Source: Anseongella sp036570465 (GTDB taxonomy: Bacteria; Bacteroidota; Bacteroidia; Sphingobacteriales; Sphingobacteriaceae). From it: a DNA stretch of 10,426 nt. The notes beneath the pieces are model-generated. The model was not told the DNA's origin. It saw nothing but the letters and a program-made list of their open reading frames with translations, and searched no databases. The stretch covers positions 1 through 10,426 of the forward strand of contig DATCYD010000315.1 of assembly GCA_036570465.1 (NCBI GenBank), given 5' to 3'. The number at the start of each line of letters is the position of its first letter. The stretch's first letter is position 1. Below, in pieces: positions 1 through 6,951 of the stretch. The translations under genes and the position numbers were made by a program.

Positions 1-2418
1 AGCTGTGAAGGAAACGTTCCACCTCAATTGATCTGTAATCAATGGGGTTCCCTTCAGGTACAACTCATAGCCCCAGTTTTTGACATTACCGGCATTGATC
101 CTTATTTCATCATAACCTGTGGCAGCATTCAGGGGAACTCCCACGATTTGGTCGTAGATGTTATTCGTGTAGTAGGAGAAGCTTACTTCCAGGCGATTCT
201 GTTCAAAAAAATATGTGTCGAAACCAACTTCATACTCCCTTTTTCGCTCAGGTTTCAACTCTCCCGCAAATAAGGTACCAGGGCCGCCGACATCGAGTGC
301 ATCATCGTATCCGGCAATTTTACCCACCTGATAAGAACGGTAGGCGAAGTAGTTTGAAGGGGAGCCCTTCCCAACATCTGCCCAGCCAACCCTGAATTTA
401 CCGAAGTTCATTGACGGTATATTTATGTCGTCCGAAAAATTCCAGGTGAAAGATACTCCGGGATAAAAATAGGAGTTATTGGAGGGCGGAAGTGTAGAGT
501 TCCAGTCATTTCGCCCTTGTAACTCCACGTAATATTTTCCCTTATAGCCAATCTGGGCCGAACCGAACAGGCCATACAATATATTTTCTCCCCGGGTATG
601 GCCTCTCACCAGGCCAGGCGAATTGGCGCCAGGCCATGACATTCCTGCATCGAGACTATACCACCCAGGAAAGCTCAATCCTCCTGAAGTGCTTGCATAT
701 ACATTATTCTGGCCCTCCTTGCGGTACACCCCGCCAACGGTTGCAAACAGGGAAAAATCACCCATGAATTGTTTGTCAAAATTCAACATCCCTCTGTAAT
801 TCTGGGACGTGAAATTATCTCTTTTAAAGGAGTACTCTCCACCGCTGATTTGAGGTTCGATACGGGTTACTTTATTTTTAGTGATATAATCCGTATTGAT
901 ATAGTTTAATCCGGCAAGACCCACAAAGGAGAACTCCGGGGTAAACTGTAGGGTAACCTTGGCAGAACTAATCAGGTTCAGGCGATTGTCCTGATCGCTG
1001 TTGTAATTCTGTTCCCACCAGAAGCCTGCCAGATTATTGGCAAGTGTAGGAAGCCCAAGCGGCTCTGTATCCGCACGATATCCATCATCTGTAAACATCA
1101 GGTCTCTCAGCTTATCAAACGAATAATCCCGGTTAAGTCCCCATGCAACGATACCGGATATATTAGGTCTGCGGTTGTGGGTTTGCGAATTATAAAGGTT
1201 AGTAGTAATATCGAACGAGGCGAAATCGGAAGCCTTCATACTTCCGTTGAACGAAATCGCATGACGGTTCTGTCTCCCGTCTTCAAGTATATCCTGATAG
1301 CTGGTGTTGGTATAGGATATCCGCATATTGCCATTTTGATTTCCCCCGGAAATAGCTACCTGCGTGCTATTGGAGTAACCGTTGCGGAACATGCTCATAA
1401 AATTGTCTTCCATTGCCTCATAAGGAGTGACAGAACCATCAAAATACATAATTGGGTCGCCATCGAATCTCGGTCCAAAGCTGAATCTGGTGTCGTTAGT
1501 CTGGCGCACTTCCTCTCCGTCGATGGTTTCATAATCAACGTCATATTGGCTTTCTCCGGAACCAAACTGATTCTGGAATTCAATGTAATTTACCGGACGC
1601 TCTGTTGTAAACTGGGTAGAGGCGGTTATACCAAATCCTTTGGTTCCTTTGCCGGATTTCGTGGTAATGAGCACCACCCCGTTAGCTCCTTCCTGGCCAT
1701 AAAGAACAGCAGCCTTGGCGCCTTTCAGAATTTCAACTGATTCAATATCCTGAGGGTTGATGTCGTTAATACCAGTTCCGTAATCAAATGAATTTAATGG
1801 ATCATAACCTCTTGAGGCCATGTTGGTCCTGCTGTCCTGAATGATAACTCCATCTACAACGAACAAGGGCCGGGTATTGGAATTCGGATCCAGGGAATTA
1901 TTGCCGCGGATCTTGATGTTAATTCCTCCCATGGGGCCCGCCGAACCTACGTTTACCCCTACGCCAGATGCTTTTCCATAAAGTGCCAATACCGGATTAA
2001 GCGTGGCCCCGGCCTTTGTCAGGTCTTCTCCTTTCACACTGCTGACCGCATATCCGATAGACCGGAATTCTCGCTTTATACCCATAGGGCCGTTTACGAT
2101 TACCTCGGCCAACTGTTCGGCATCTCTTTCCAGTGTAACATTAATAACTGTCTGATTACCGACGGTTACTTCCTGTGTTTCAAAACCGAGAAAAACAAAC
2201 TGAAGCACAGCTCCTTCAGGTACGCTAAAAGAGTAGTTCCCGTCCAGGTCGGTTTGGGTGCCGCGATTAGTGCCTTTTTCCAGAACACTGACTCCAGGAA
2301 GCGGAGAGGTACCGTCAGTTACAGTACCGGTTATTACTTGCTGAGCGAAAACGCCTCCTGTACCCAGCAAGAGCAGCAGCAATAGTTGGGTTTTTCGAAA
2401 AATGTAATCAATACTCAT
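1..2418 (-). CDS. SusC/RagA-family TonB-dependent outer membrane receptor, 3' end off window
   Basis: Outer membrane receptor that imports a ligand, usually a glycan or peptide bound by a SusD-like lipoprotein, using TonB energy. The reading frame is open from 2418 to the window edge (806 residues; the family usually has about 1000). In order: signal peptide with a seven-Leu core ending VFA (residues 1-25); carboxypeptidase-D-like regulatory domain (about 28-100, with GTVTDG and DLDGNYSFSVP); linker LAEVIVNG (about 103-110); TonB plug (about 125-255) with RPLFVVDGVII and the SusC signature NPQDIESVEILKGAKAAVLYG followed by ANGVVLITTKSG; then the start of the beta-barrel. I chose the ATG at 2416-2418 because it directly precedes the signal peptide; an in-frame ATG at 2440-2442 is the alternative. 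The start overlaps the upstream ROK gene by 11 bases and I see no separate promoter. The substrate cannot be told; a susD gene is expected to the left. Confidence 0.95.
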   Translation of the reverse strand, partial: MSIDYIFRKTQLLLLLLLGTGGVFAQQVITGTVTDGTSPLPGVSVLEKGTNRGTQTDLDGNYSFSVPEGAVLQFVFLGFETQEVTVGNQTVINVTLERDAEQLAEVIVNGPMGIKREFRSIGYAVSSVKGEDLTKAGATLNPVLALYGKASGVGVNVGSAGPMGGINIKIRGNNSLDPNSNTRPLFVVDGVIIQDSRTNMASRGYDPLNSFDYGTGINDINPQDIESVEILKGAKAAVLYGQEGANGVVLITTKSGKGTKGFGITASTQFTTERPVNYIEFQNQFGSGESQYDVDYETIDGEEVRQTNDTRFSFGPRFDGDPIMYFDGSVTPYEAMEDNFMSMFRNGYSNSTQVAISGGNQNGNMRISYTNTSYQDILEDGRQNRHAISFNGSMKASDFASFDITTNLYNSQTHNRRPNISGIVAWGLNRDYSFDKLRDLMFTDDGYRADTEPLGLPTLANNLAGFWWEQNYNSDQDNRLNLISSAKVTLQFTPEFSFVGLAGLNYINTDYITKNKVTRIEPQISGGEYSFKRDNFTSQNYRGMLNFDKQFMGDFSLFATVGGVYRKEGQNNVYASTSGGLSFPGWYSLDAGMSWPGANSPGLVRGHTRGENILYGLFGSAQIGYKGKYYVELQGRNDWNSTLPPSNNSYFYPGVSFTWNFSDDINIPSMNFGKFRVGWADVGKGSPSNYFAYRSYQVGKIAGYDDALDVGGPGTLFAGELKPERKREYEVGFDTYFFEQNRLEVSFSYYTNNIYDQIVGVPLNAATGYDEIRINAGNVKNWGYELYLKGTPLITDQLRWNVSFTA

Positions 2419-3652
2419 AACTCTCAGATTTATTATCGACATGTAGGTTTATTCTGTCCAGGTTTTCAGCAACCAGCGCAGCAGCGCCAGTTAGCTCAGC
2501 GTTATAGCCGAGTATCGATACATGAAGTTCCGTGGCTTCTGCCAGGCGGGGGATTGCGTATTTATGCAAAGCTTGCTGGGCGGATGCCTTTAGAATGCCG
2601 CCGACAGAAGCTCCCTTTCCACTTAAAATGATGACCTCGGGGTTCATGATATGGATGAGAATGGCTAGCCCCTTTCCGATTACATAGCCTGCGTTGGAGA
2701 ACAATTCGACAGCTAGCTGGTCTCCTTTTCCGCAGGCTTCCATCACGGCTTCGGCCACCTTTTTGGGTTGATCTTCCAGGTTATGCTGGAGGCTGGACAT
2801 CCGTCCCTTCCGAATTTCCTCCCCGGCCTTGTGAGCTACATAAAGAAGGGAACATTCGGTTTCCAGACAGCCTCTTTTTCCGCAACCGCACATGGCTCCG
2901 TCTTCGGAAATTGGGATATGGCTGAATTCGCCTGCAAATCCTGTATGCCCTCTGAACAGTTCTCCGTTCAAGATCATTCCCAGGCCAATTCCCCACCCAA
3001 TGTTTACGACCATGGCGTTTTCCCTGGACTTGGCGGCGCCAAACTTTAGTTCTGCCAGGGCAACAAGGCTTGAATCATTGTCTATGTAAACCGGCAGTCC
3101 TGTTTTACGGGTAATATACCCGGGAATGTTCCCTTCTTCCGTGCGCAAAAAGGTGTAATTGATTCCCTTTTGCGGATCAATGAAGCCGGGCATGCCGATA
3201 CCGATGCCGGTGATCTTTTCTTTTTCAACGCCGGATTTGCTGACAAAATCAATGATATGTTCGGTTAATGTGACAAGGGACCCGGAGTTTTTCTTGAGAT
3301 CAAGTTCAAAGGTTTCAACCCCTGACACGGGTCGGTTAAGCATATCTACAAGGACCATGCGGGTAGAAAGCTGATCCATCGCCACAGATAAGATGAACAT
3401 TCCATCAGGTTTCAATGAATAGACAACCGGTCTGCGGCCGCCGCTCGATGGAGCGTACCCTTGTTCCACAACCAATCCTTCGGCCATCAGATCGTTCACG
3501 GCTTTAGACACCACCGGGAGACTTTTGCTCATCAGGCTGCTAAGCGTGGCGTGAGACATGCCTTGTCCAAAATAGAGATGCTTCAGTACCGAACTCTTCA
3601 GATCGGTACTTTTATTTTTGGAATGGGGGGTTTCCTTTTGAATATCAGACAT
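2408..3652 (-). CDS. ROK-family transcriptional regulator (NagC/Mlc/XylR type)
   Basis: Probable sugar-responsive DNA-binding regulator of 414 residues. A winged helix-turn-helix lies at about 15-75 (SHATLSSLMSKSLPVVSKAV as the HTH, GGRRPVVYSL as the wing), followed by a ROK domain from about 85. That domain keeps the sugar-site DND (191-193), the glycine-rich VVNIGWGIGLGMILNG, and the ROK zinc ligands H245, C255, C257 and C262 (CGCGKRGC). The N-terminal phosphate loop of ROK kinases (DxGGT) reads SVAMDQLSTRM here, so I infer a regulator and not a kinase. I chose ATG 3652: a TTG at 3676 extends the frame by 8 codons but overlaps the -7 promoter element. The 3' end overlaps the receptor start, which suggests that the regulator controls, and is made together with, that receptor. 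The inducer is unknown. Confidence 0.93.
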   Translation of the reverse strand: MSDIQKETPHSKNKSTDLKSSVLKHLYFGQGMSHATLSSLMSKSLPVVSKAVNDLMAEGLVVEQGYAPSSGGRRPVVYSLKPDGMFILSVAMDQLSTRMVLVDMLNRPVSGVETFELDLKKNSGSLVTLTEHIIDFVSKSGVEKEKITGIGIGMPGFIDPQKGINYTFLRTEEGNIPGYITRKTGLPVYIDNDSSLVALAELKFGAAKSRENAMVVNIGWGIGLGMILNGELFRGHTGFAGEFSHIPISEDGAMCGCGKRGCLETECSLLYVAHKAGEEIRKGRMSSLQHNLEDQPKKVAEAVMEACGKGDQLAVELFSNAGYVIGKGLAILIHIMNPEVIILSGKGASVGGILKASAQQALHKYAIPRLAEATELHVSILGYNAELTGAAALVAENLDRINLHVDNKSESYEY

Positions 3653-3673
3653 GGACTTAATTTGAAAACTAAA

Positions 3674-3705
3674 CAAAACTAATAAACATTATATTAAATC
3701 TCAAA
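3674..3705 (-). promoter_or_regulatory. Promoter of the ROK-receptor operon
   Basis: On the minus strand a -33 TTTG (3702-3705), a 20-base spacer and a -7 TAGTTTTG (3674-3681) match the Bacteroidota primary-sigma consensus TTTG-N19/21-TAnnTTTG exactly. The -7 box ends 21 bases before the ATG at 3652, so the leader should be short. The box overlaps the alternative TTG start, which argues against that start. Confidence 0.8.
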
Positions 3706-3707
3706 AT

Positions 3708-3729
3708 CTTTTTAAATTAATTTAAGAAG
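3708..3729. promoter_or_regulatory. 22-base palindrome, candidate operator
   Basis: The arms CTTTTTAAATT and AATTTAAGAAG are complementary at 10 of 11 positions, and the inner 14 bases (3712-3725, TTAAATTAATTTAA) are a perfect palindrome. It ends two bases from the -33 box of the ROK promoter. A dimeric repressor or activator could bind here; the ROK protein itself (autoregulation) or the upstream LacI-type regulator are the obvious candidates. The central TA is unlike the central CG of most LacI operators. The AT-rich composition makes chance palindromes more likely, hence the moderate score. Confidence 0.5.
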
Positions 3730-3834
3730 ATAAGAGGAAAAAAGCAGGTACGGGACAACCGGGCAAAGGGGGTACAGGGGAACGAAACGAAGGGAACGAA
3801 CGAAGGGAACTGAAGAAGGCCCGGAAGGAAAGGA
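3730..3834. repeat. Purine-rich intergenic tract with two 11-base direct repeats
   Basis: Between the lacI-type stop and the ROK promoter the plus strand is about 80% purine. It contains two exact copies of ACGAAGGGAAC (3787-3797 and 3800-3810), 13 bases apart, within a run of related GAACGAA and GAAGGGAA words. I see no reading frame, no convincing hairpin and no RNA gene here. On the transcribed strand this is the C/U-rich 3' untranslated region of the lacI-type mRNA. Confidence 0.6.
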
Positions 3835-4872
3835 TCAGGACCTGGGCCGTCCGCCTGATGAGCCCCGGACAATCAGGCGTGAGGGCAGCATCAGTTGGGT
3901 GGTGGGTTCTGTTCCGGTTTCGGACTCCATTTCACTCACCAGAACGTCCACCACGGCGCGGGCGATCTTATCGGTGGGTTGGGAGATACAGGTAATGCCC
4001 GGATCGTGAAGCCGAAAGAGGTCGTGCTCGTCGAAACTGGCCACAGCGATATCCTCAGGCATGCGGAGGCCTAGTTTTTTAATGCCCTCAATGCCACATA
4101 TGCCCAGGTAATTGGTGGCGAAGAACATGGCTTCCGGTGAGTGCTTTTCAATCATTTCCATAATGGCCCGGGGGGCGCTGGAACGGGCTCCGCCAAAAGG
4201 TATCTTCAGGATAAGGCCTTCATCGAAGGGAATATCGTGGTCTTCCAGGGCTATTTTATAGCCTTCAAATCGGCTGTTCATCTGCATCAGAGTGGATGTG
4301 GTGGTAATAAAGCCGATTTTCCGGTGGCTTTGTTTTATCAGGTGGGCAATGGCCTGGTAGGCTCCGGTATAATTGTCCGCAATCACGTAACTCACAGGCA
4401 GGCCAGGCAGGTAGCGGTCAATCAGCACCACCGGTTTTTTTTCTTCCAGCAGCAGACTGATCTCGTTTTCGAGGGAGGCGGTAGGTGTGATAATGAAACC
4501 GTCCACCTGTCGGTATTTCAACATTTGAAGCAGTTCGCGGGCCTTCTTAATGTTATCTTCGGTACTGCAGTACAATACCCGGTAACCATACCGCAGGGCA
4601 CGGTGCTCCACCACTTTGGCAATGTGTGCAAAAAAATGATTGGAAATGTCTTCTACAATGAGCCCGATGGTTTTCGTTTTCCCTGTCCTGAGGCCCCGGG
4701 CCATGTGGTTGGGCTCATATTTTAACTTCTTTGCCATGGCTATGATCCGCCTGGCCACTTTGTCACTGATCCGTTTTTCTTTTTGCTTGCCGTTAAGCAC
4801 GAATGATACAGTGGTGGGGGAAACGCCCAACCTCTCGGCCATGTCTCTGATCGATATTTTTTGTTCAGGCAT
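3835..4872 (-). CDS. LacI/GalR-family transcriptional regulator
   Basis: Ligand-responsive DNA-binding regulator, 345 residues, the normal length for the family. The N-terminal helix-turn-helix (about 6-50) contains ISIRDMAERLGVSPTTVSFVLNG, and the hinge helix follows at about 54-66 (PNHMARGLRTGKT). The rest is a periplasmic-binding-protein-like effector and dimerisation domain (about 68-338) with typical IGLIVEDISNHFFAHIA and the family's IAVASFDEHDLF. The start is an ATG. It lies upstream of, and in the same direction as, the ROK gene, 158 bases before the TTG or 182 before the chosen ATG, and diverges from the M16 peptidase gene. On the minus strand TACCTTTA at 4902-4909 is a one-mismatch -7 box, but no -33 box is evident. 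The inverted repeat at 4888-4904 overlaps it and may serve autoregulation. The sugar effector is unknown. Confidence 0.94.
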   Translation of the reverse strand: MPEQKISIRDMAERLGVSPTTVSFVLNGKQKEKRISDKVARRIIAMAKKLKYEPNHMARGLRTGKTKTIGLIVEDISNHFFAHIAKVVEHRALRYGYRVLYCSTEDNIKKARELLQMLKYRQVDGFIITPTASLENEISLLLEEKKPVVLIDRYLPGLPVSYVIADNYTGAYQAIAHLIKQSHRKIGFITTTSTLMQMNSRFEGYKIALEDHDIPFDEGLILKIPFGGARSSAPRAIMEMIEKHSPEAMFFATNYLGICGIEGIKKLGLRMPEDIAVASFDEHDLFRLHDPGITCISQPTDKIARAVVDVLVSEMESETGTEPTTQLMLPSRLIVRGSSGGRPRS

Positions 4873-4887
4873 CGTGCTGCATCCAGA

Positions 4888-4904
4888 TTAGTTTAGGGAA
4901 CTAA
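4888..4904. promoter_or_regulatory. Inverted repeat at the lacI-type gene promoter, candidate operator
   Basis: TTAGTT (4888-4893) and AACTAA (4899-4904) are perfect inverted arms with a 5-base spacer. The right arm overlaps the putative -7 box of the lacI-type gene, a position where a bound regulator would block transcription. The same half-site AACTAA occurs twice, 10 bases apart, at the ROK promoter (3667-3672 and 3677-3682). Six-base AT-rich arms can arise by chance. Confidence 0.35.
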
Positions 4905-4970
4905 AGGTAGGAGATTTTTTATGTTTTTTTTGCGGATAATTACTACGGTGGAGGAGCCGGTTGGATTTCG

Positions 4971-4978
4971 TATCTTTG
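4971..4978 (+). promoter_or_regulatory. -7 promoter element of the M16 peptidase gene
   Basis: TATCTTTG fits TAnnTTTG exactly and lies 8 bases before the ATG at 4987. Only a degenerate -33 match (GTG at 4948-4950, 20-base spacing) is present. If used, transcription would start at or almost at the ATG, giving a leaderless or near-leaderless mRNA. Confidence 0.5.
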
Positions 4979-4986
4979 CAGGCTCC

Positions 4987-6216
4987 ATGAATTATTCCCT
5001 TTTTACATTAAAGAACGGTATCCGTGTTGTCCATCAACCTGCGGCAGGAACCGATATCGTGCATGCCTGCGTAGTGGTGAACTCCGGATCAAGGGACGAG
5101 CCCAACGGCAAAATGGGACTGGCTCATTTCATCGAGCATCTGCTATTCAAAGGCACGGTAAAACGAAATATGTTTCAGGTGCTGAATCGCCTGGAGGCTG
5201 TCGGGGGAGACCTGAATGCCTACACTACCAAGGAACAAACCTGCATCCATGCTTCCTTTCTCAGGACGCATCTGGACCGTGCCCTGGATCTGTTGAGTGA
5301 TGTGATGTTCCGTTCTACCTTTCCTGAAGGTGAACTGAAAAAAGAAAAGGGTGTGGTCCTGGACGAACTGGATTCCTACCGCGACACGCCGGAAGAGCAG
5401 ATCAATGATGATTTCGAAGAGATTATTTTCAGGGATCACCCGCTGGGCAATAATGTCCTGGGTACTCCGGATAGTATTCGTGACTTCACCCGGGATGATA
5501 TTCTTCACTTCAGGGAAGCCAATTATTCCACCCATGAGCTGGTCATCGGCATATCCGCTGATGCTGCCCCTCAAAAAGTCCGGCAACTTTGCGAAAAGCA
5601 TTTTGGAGGTATTCCCGAAAGGACAGGATCACGCCGGCGCCTGGCGGTGAACGGTTACCATGCCGAATACAGGACCGAATCAAAGAATATCTTCCAGGCC
5701 CATTTCATGCTGGGAGGCCGGGCTTACCCGCTGGATCATGAAAAGAAACCTGCGATGTTGCTGCTGAATAATCTCCTTGGCGGACCCAGCATGAGTTCCC
5801 GGCTGAACCTGACAGTGAGGGAAAAACACGGGATATGCTACACCATTGAATCAGCGTATGCACCCATGAGCGACACCGGGATTTTCTCGGTTTATTTTGG
5901 CACCGAGCGGGAAAAAGTAGCCAAATGCCTGCAACTTATCCATCGCGAGCTAAGAAAAACACGCGAACAGGCCTTAGGTACTACACAATTACACCAGGCT
6001 AAACAACGTTTTAAAGGACAGATCGCCCTGGCGGAAGAAGCACGCCTGTCAGTGATCATTTACATGTGCAAAAGTCTGCTCGACCAGGGCGAAATTGAAT
6101 CTTTGGAGACGGTTTTCAGGAAGATCGACCAGGTTAGCGCGGGAGATATTCTGGATGTAGCCAATGAAGTATTGGCTCCGGGCAATTTGAGCACCCTTGG
6201 ATTCACGCCTGAGTAA
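4987..6216 (+). CDS. M16-family zinc metallopeptidase (insulinase / processing-peptidase-like)
   Basis: Single-unit M16 peptidase of 409 residues. The catalytic motif HxxEH is present as H47-F-I-E50-H51, with the third zinc ligand E127 (VVLDELDSY) 76 residues after H51, so the active site looks intact. The C-terminal M16 domain carries the conserved Arg/Tyr pair in VREKHGICYTIESAY (R278, Y285). No signal peptide is visible, so a cytoplasmic location is the default; M16 enzymes cut peptides or small proteins in a closed chamber, often as dimers. I chose ATG 4987 (MNYSLFTLKNGIRV) because homologues start near this point; an in-frame ATG at 4921 would add 22 atypical residues and place the -7 box inside the gene. 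It is followed at 30 bases by the O-methyltransferase gene, probably in one operon. The physiological substrate is unknown. Confidence 0.93.
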   Translation: MNYSLFTLKNGIRVVHQPAAGTDIVHACVVVNSGSRDEPNGKMGLAHFIEHLLFKGTVKRNMFQVLNRLEAVGGDLNAYTTKEQTCIHASFLRTHLDRALDLLSDVMFRSTFPEGELKKEKGVVLDELDSYRDTPEEQINDDFEEIIFRDHPLGNNVLGTPDSIRDFTRDDILHFREANYSTHELVIGISADAAPQKVRQLCEKHFGGIPERTGSRRRLAVNGYHAEYRTESKNIFQAHFMLGGRAYPLDHEKKPAMLLLNNLLGGPSMSSRLNLTVREKHGICYTIESAYAPMSDTGIFSVYFGTEREKVAKCLQLIHRELRKTREQALGTTQLHQAKQRFKGQIALAEEARLSVIIYMCKSLLDQGEIESLETVFRKIDQVSAGDILDVANEVLAPGNLSTLGFTPE

Positions 6217-6246
6217 AATTTTAAATTTCAATAAAATAAAACGAAG

Positions 6247-6885
6247 ATGCACCACCTGACCGACAAACAACTTACCGAATACGCCGAAAAACATAGCAGC
6301 CCCGAAAGCGATCTGCTGGCGGAGATCAACCGGCAGACACACCTGAAAGTGCCCATGCCCCGCATGCTGTCTGGTCATCTTCAGGGAAGGGCGCTGGCCA
6401 TGTTCAGTCAAATGCTTCAACCGTCCCGCATCCTGGAAATAGGCACCTTTACCGGTTATTCCGCCCTGTGTATGTGCGAAGGCCTCCGTCCCGACGGAAA
6501 GTTGTTTACCCTCGATATCAATGAAGAACTGGAAGAAATGGTTCGGGGCTATTTTGAGCGATCAGGTTATGCTTCCCGCATCGAATACATACTGGGCAAT
6601 GCGCATGAGGTCATCCCCGGCCTGGACGAAACCTTTGATATGGTCTTTATCGATGCCGATAAAAAGGGATATGCCGATTATTTTGACCTGGTGATCGGAA
6701 AAGTACGCAGCGGCGGGATCATTATTGCTGACAATGTTTTGCGCGAAGGCAAGGTGGTCACCGCTGAGACAGACAAGGAAACCCGGAACATGCAGGAATT
6801 CAATGAAAAGATCATGACTGATGAGCGGGTTGAAAACCTGCTGCTTCCCATCCGCGACGGTTTGATGATCGCCAGAAAACGTTAA
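6247..6885 (+). CDS. Class I SAM-dependent O-methyltransferase (Methyltransf_3 / COMT-like)
   Basis: Transfers a methyl group from S-adenosylmethionine to a hydroxyl, typically a catechol-like one, with a divalent metal. The 212 residues match the usual family length. SAM-binding motif I is LEIGTFTGYSA (63-73), the acidic residue after strand 2 is D90 (LFTLDIN), and the probable metal ligands are D136 in FIDADKKGY and D162-N163 in ADNVLREGKV. No signal peptide is seen, so it is cytoplasmic. The start is ATG after an AT-rich 30-base gap downstream of the M16 gene. That gap holds a one-mismatch -7 box (TAAATTTC, 6222-6229), so a weak promoter of its own is possible. The pairing with an M16 peptidase does not reveal the substrate. 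Confidence 0.93.
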   Translation: MHHLTDKQLTEYAEKHSSPESDLLAEINRQTHLKVPMPRMLSGHLQGRALAMFSQMLQPSRILEIGTFTGYSALCMCEGLRPDGKLFTLDINEELEEMVRGYFERSGYASRIEYILGNAHEVIPGLDETFDMVFIDADKKGYADYFDLVIGKVRSGGIIIADNVLREGKVVTAETDKETRNMQEFNEKIMTDERVENLLLPIRDGLMIARKR

Positions 6886-6951
6886 TTTGTTAATAAGTGT
6901 AGCTTCCCGTCCCCGGCACGGTTCGTTAATTTCGTCAAAAATCGTTATTCC

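Noticed and set aside
1177..1740. Plus-strand open frame of 187 codons
   Set aside because: It lies wholly antisense to the clearly coding plug and early barrel region of the SusC-like receptor and shows no recognisable domain.
2240..2420. Possible frame break in the SusC-like gene, since no closed frame is seen
   Set aside because: Reading the minus-strand triplets line by line through the barrel and plug region, and spot-checking the rest, gave no in-frame stop; the gene simply runs off the window.
3653..3676. TTG start extending the ROK protein by 8 residues
   Set aside because: The TTG overlaps the -7 box TAGTTTTG, so it would not lie within the transcript; ATG 3652 fits the promoter spacing.
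4141..4725. Plus-strand open frame of 194 codons
   Set aside because: It is antisense to the lacI-type regulator gene, whose domains are unmistakable; the product is His/Phe-rich and resembles no family.
4921..4986. Upstream ATG extending the M16 peptidase by 22 residues
   Set aside because: The extra residues do not look like the family N-terminus, and the -7 box TATCTTTG would be inside the gene.
6886..6951. Promoter for the LysM lipoprotein gene
   Set aside because: TAATTTCG at 6927-6934 deviates in the TTTG part and has no TTG or TTTG at a suitable distance upstream; read-through from the methyltransferase gene is equally likely.
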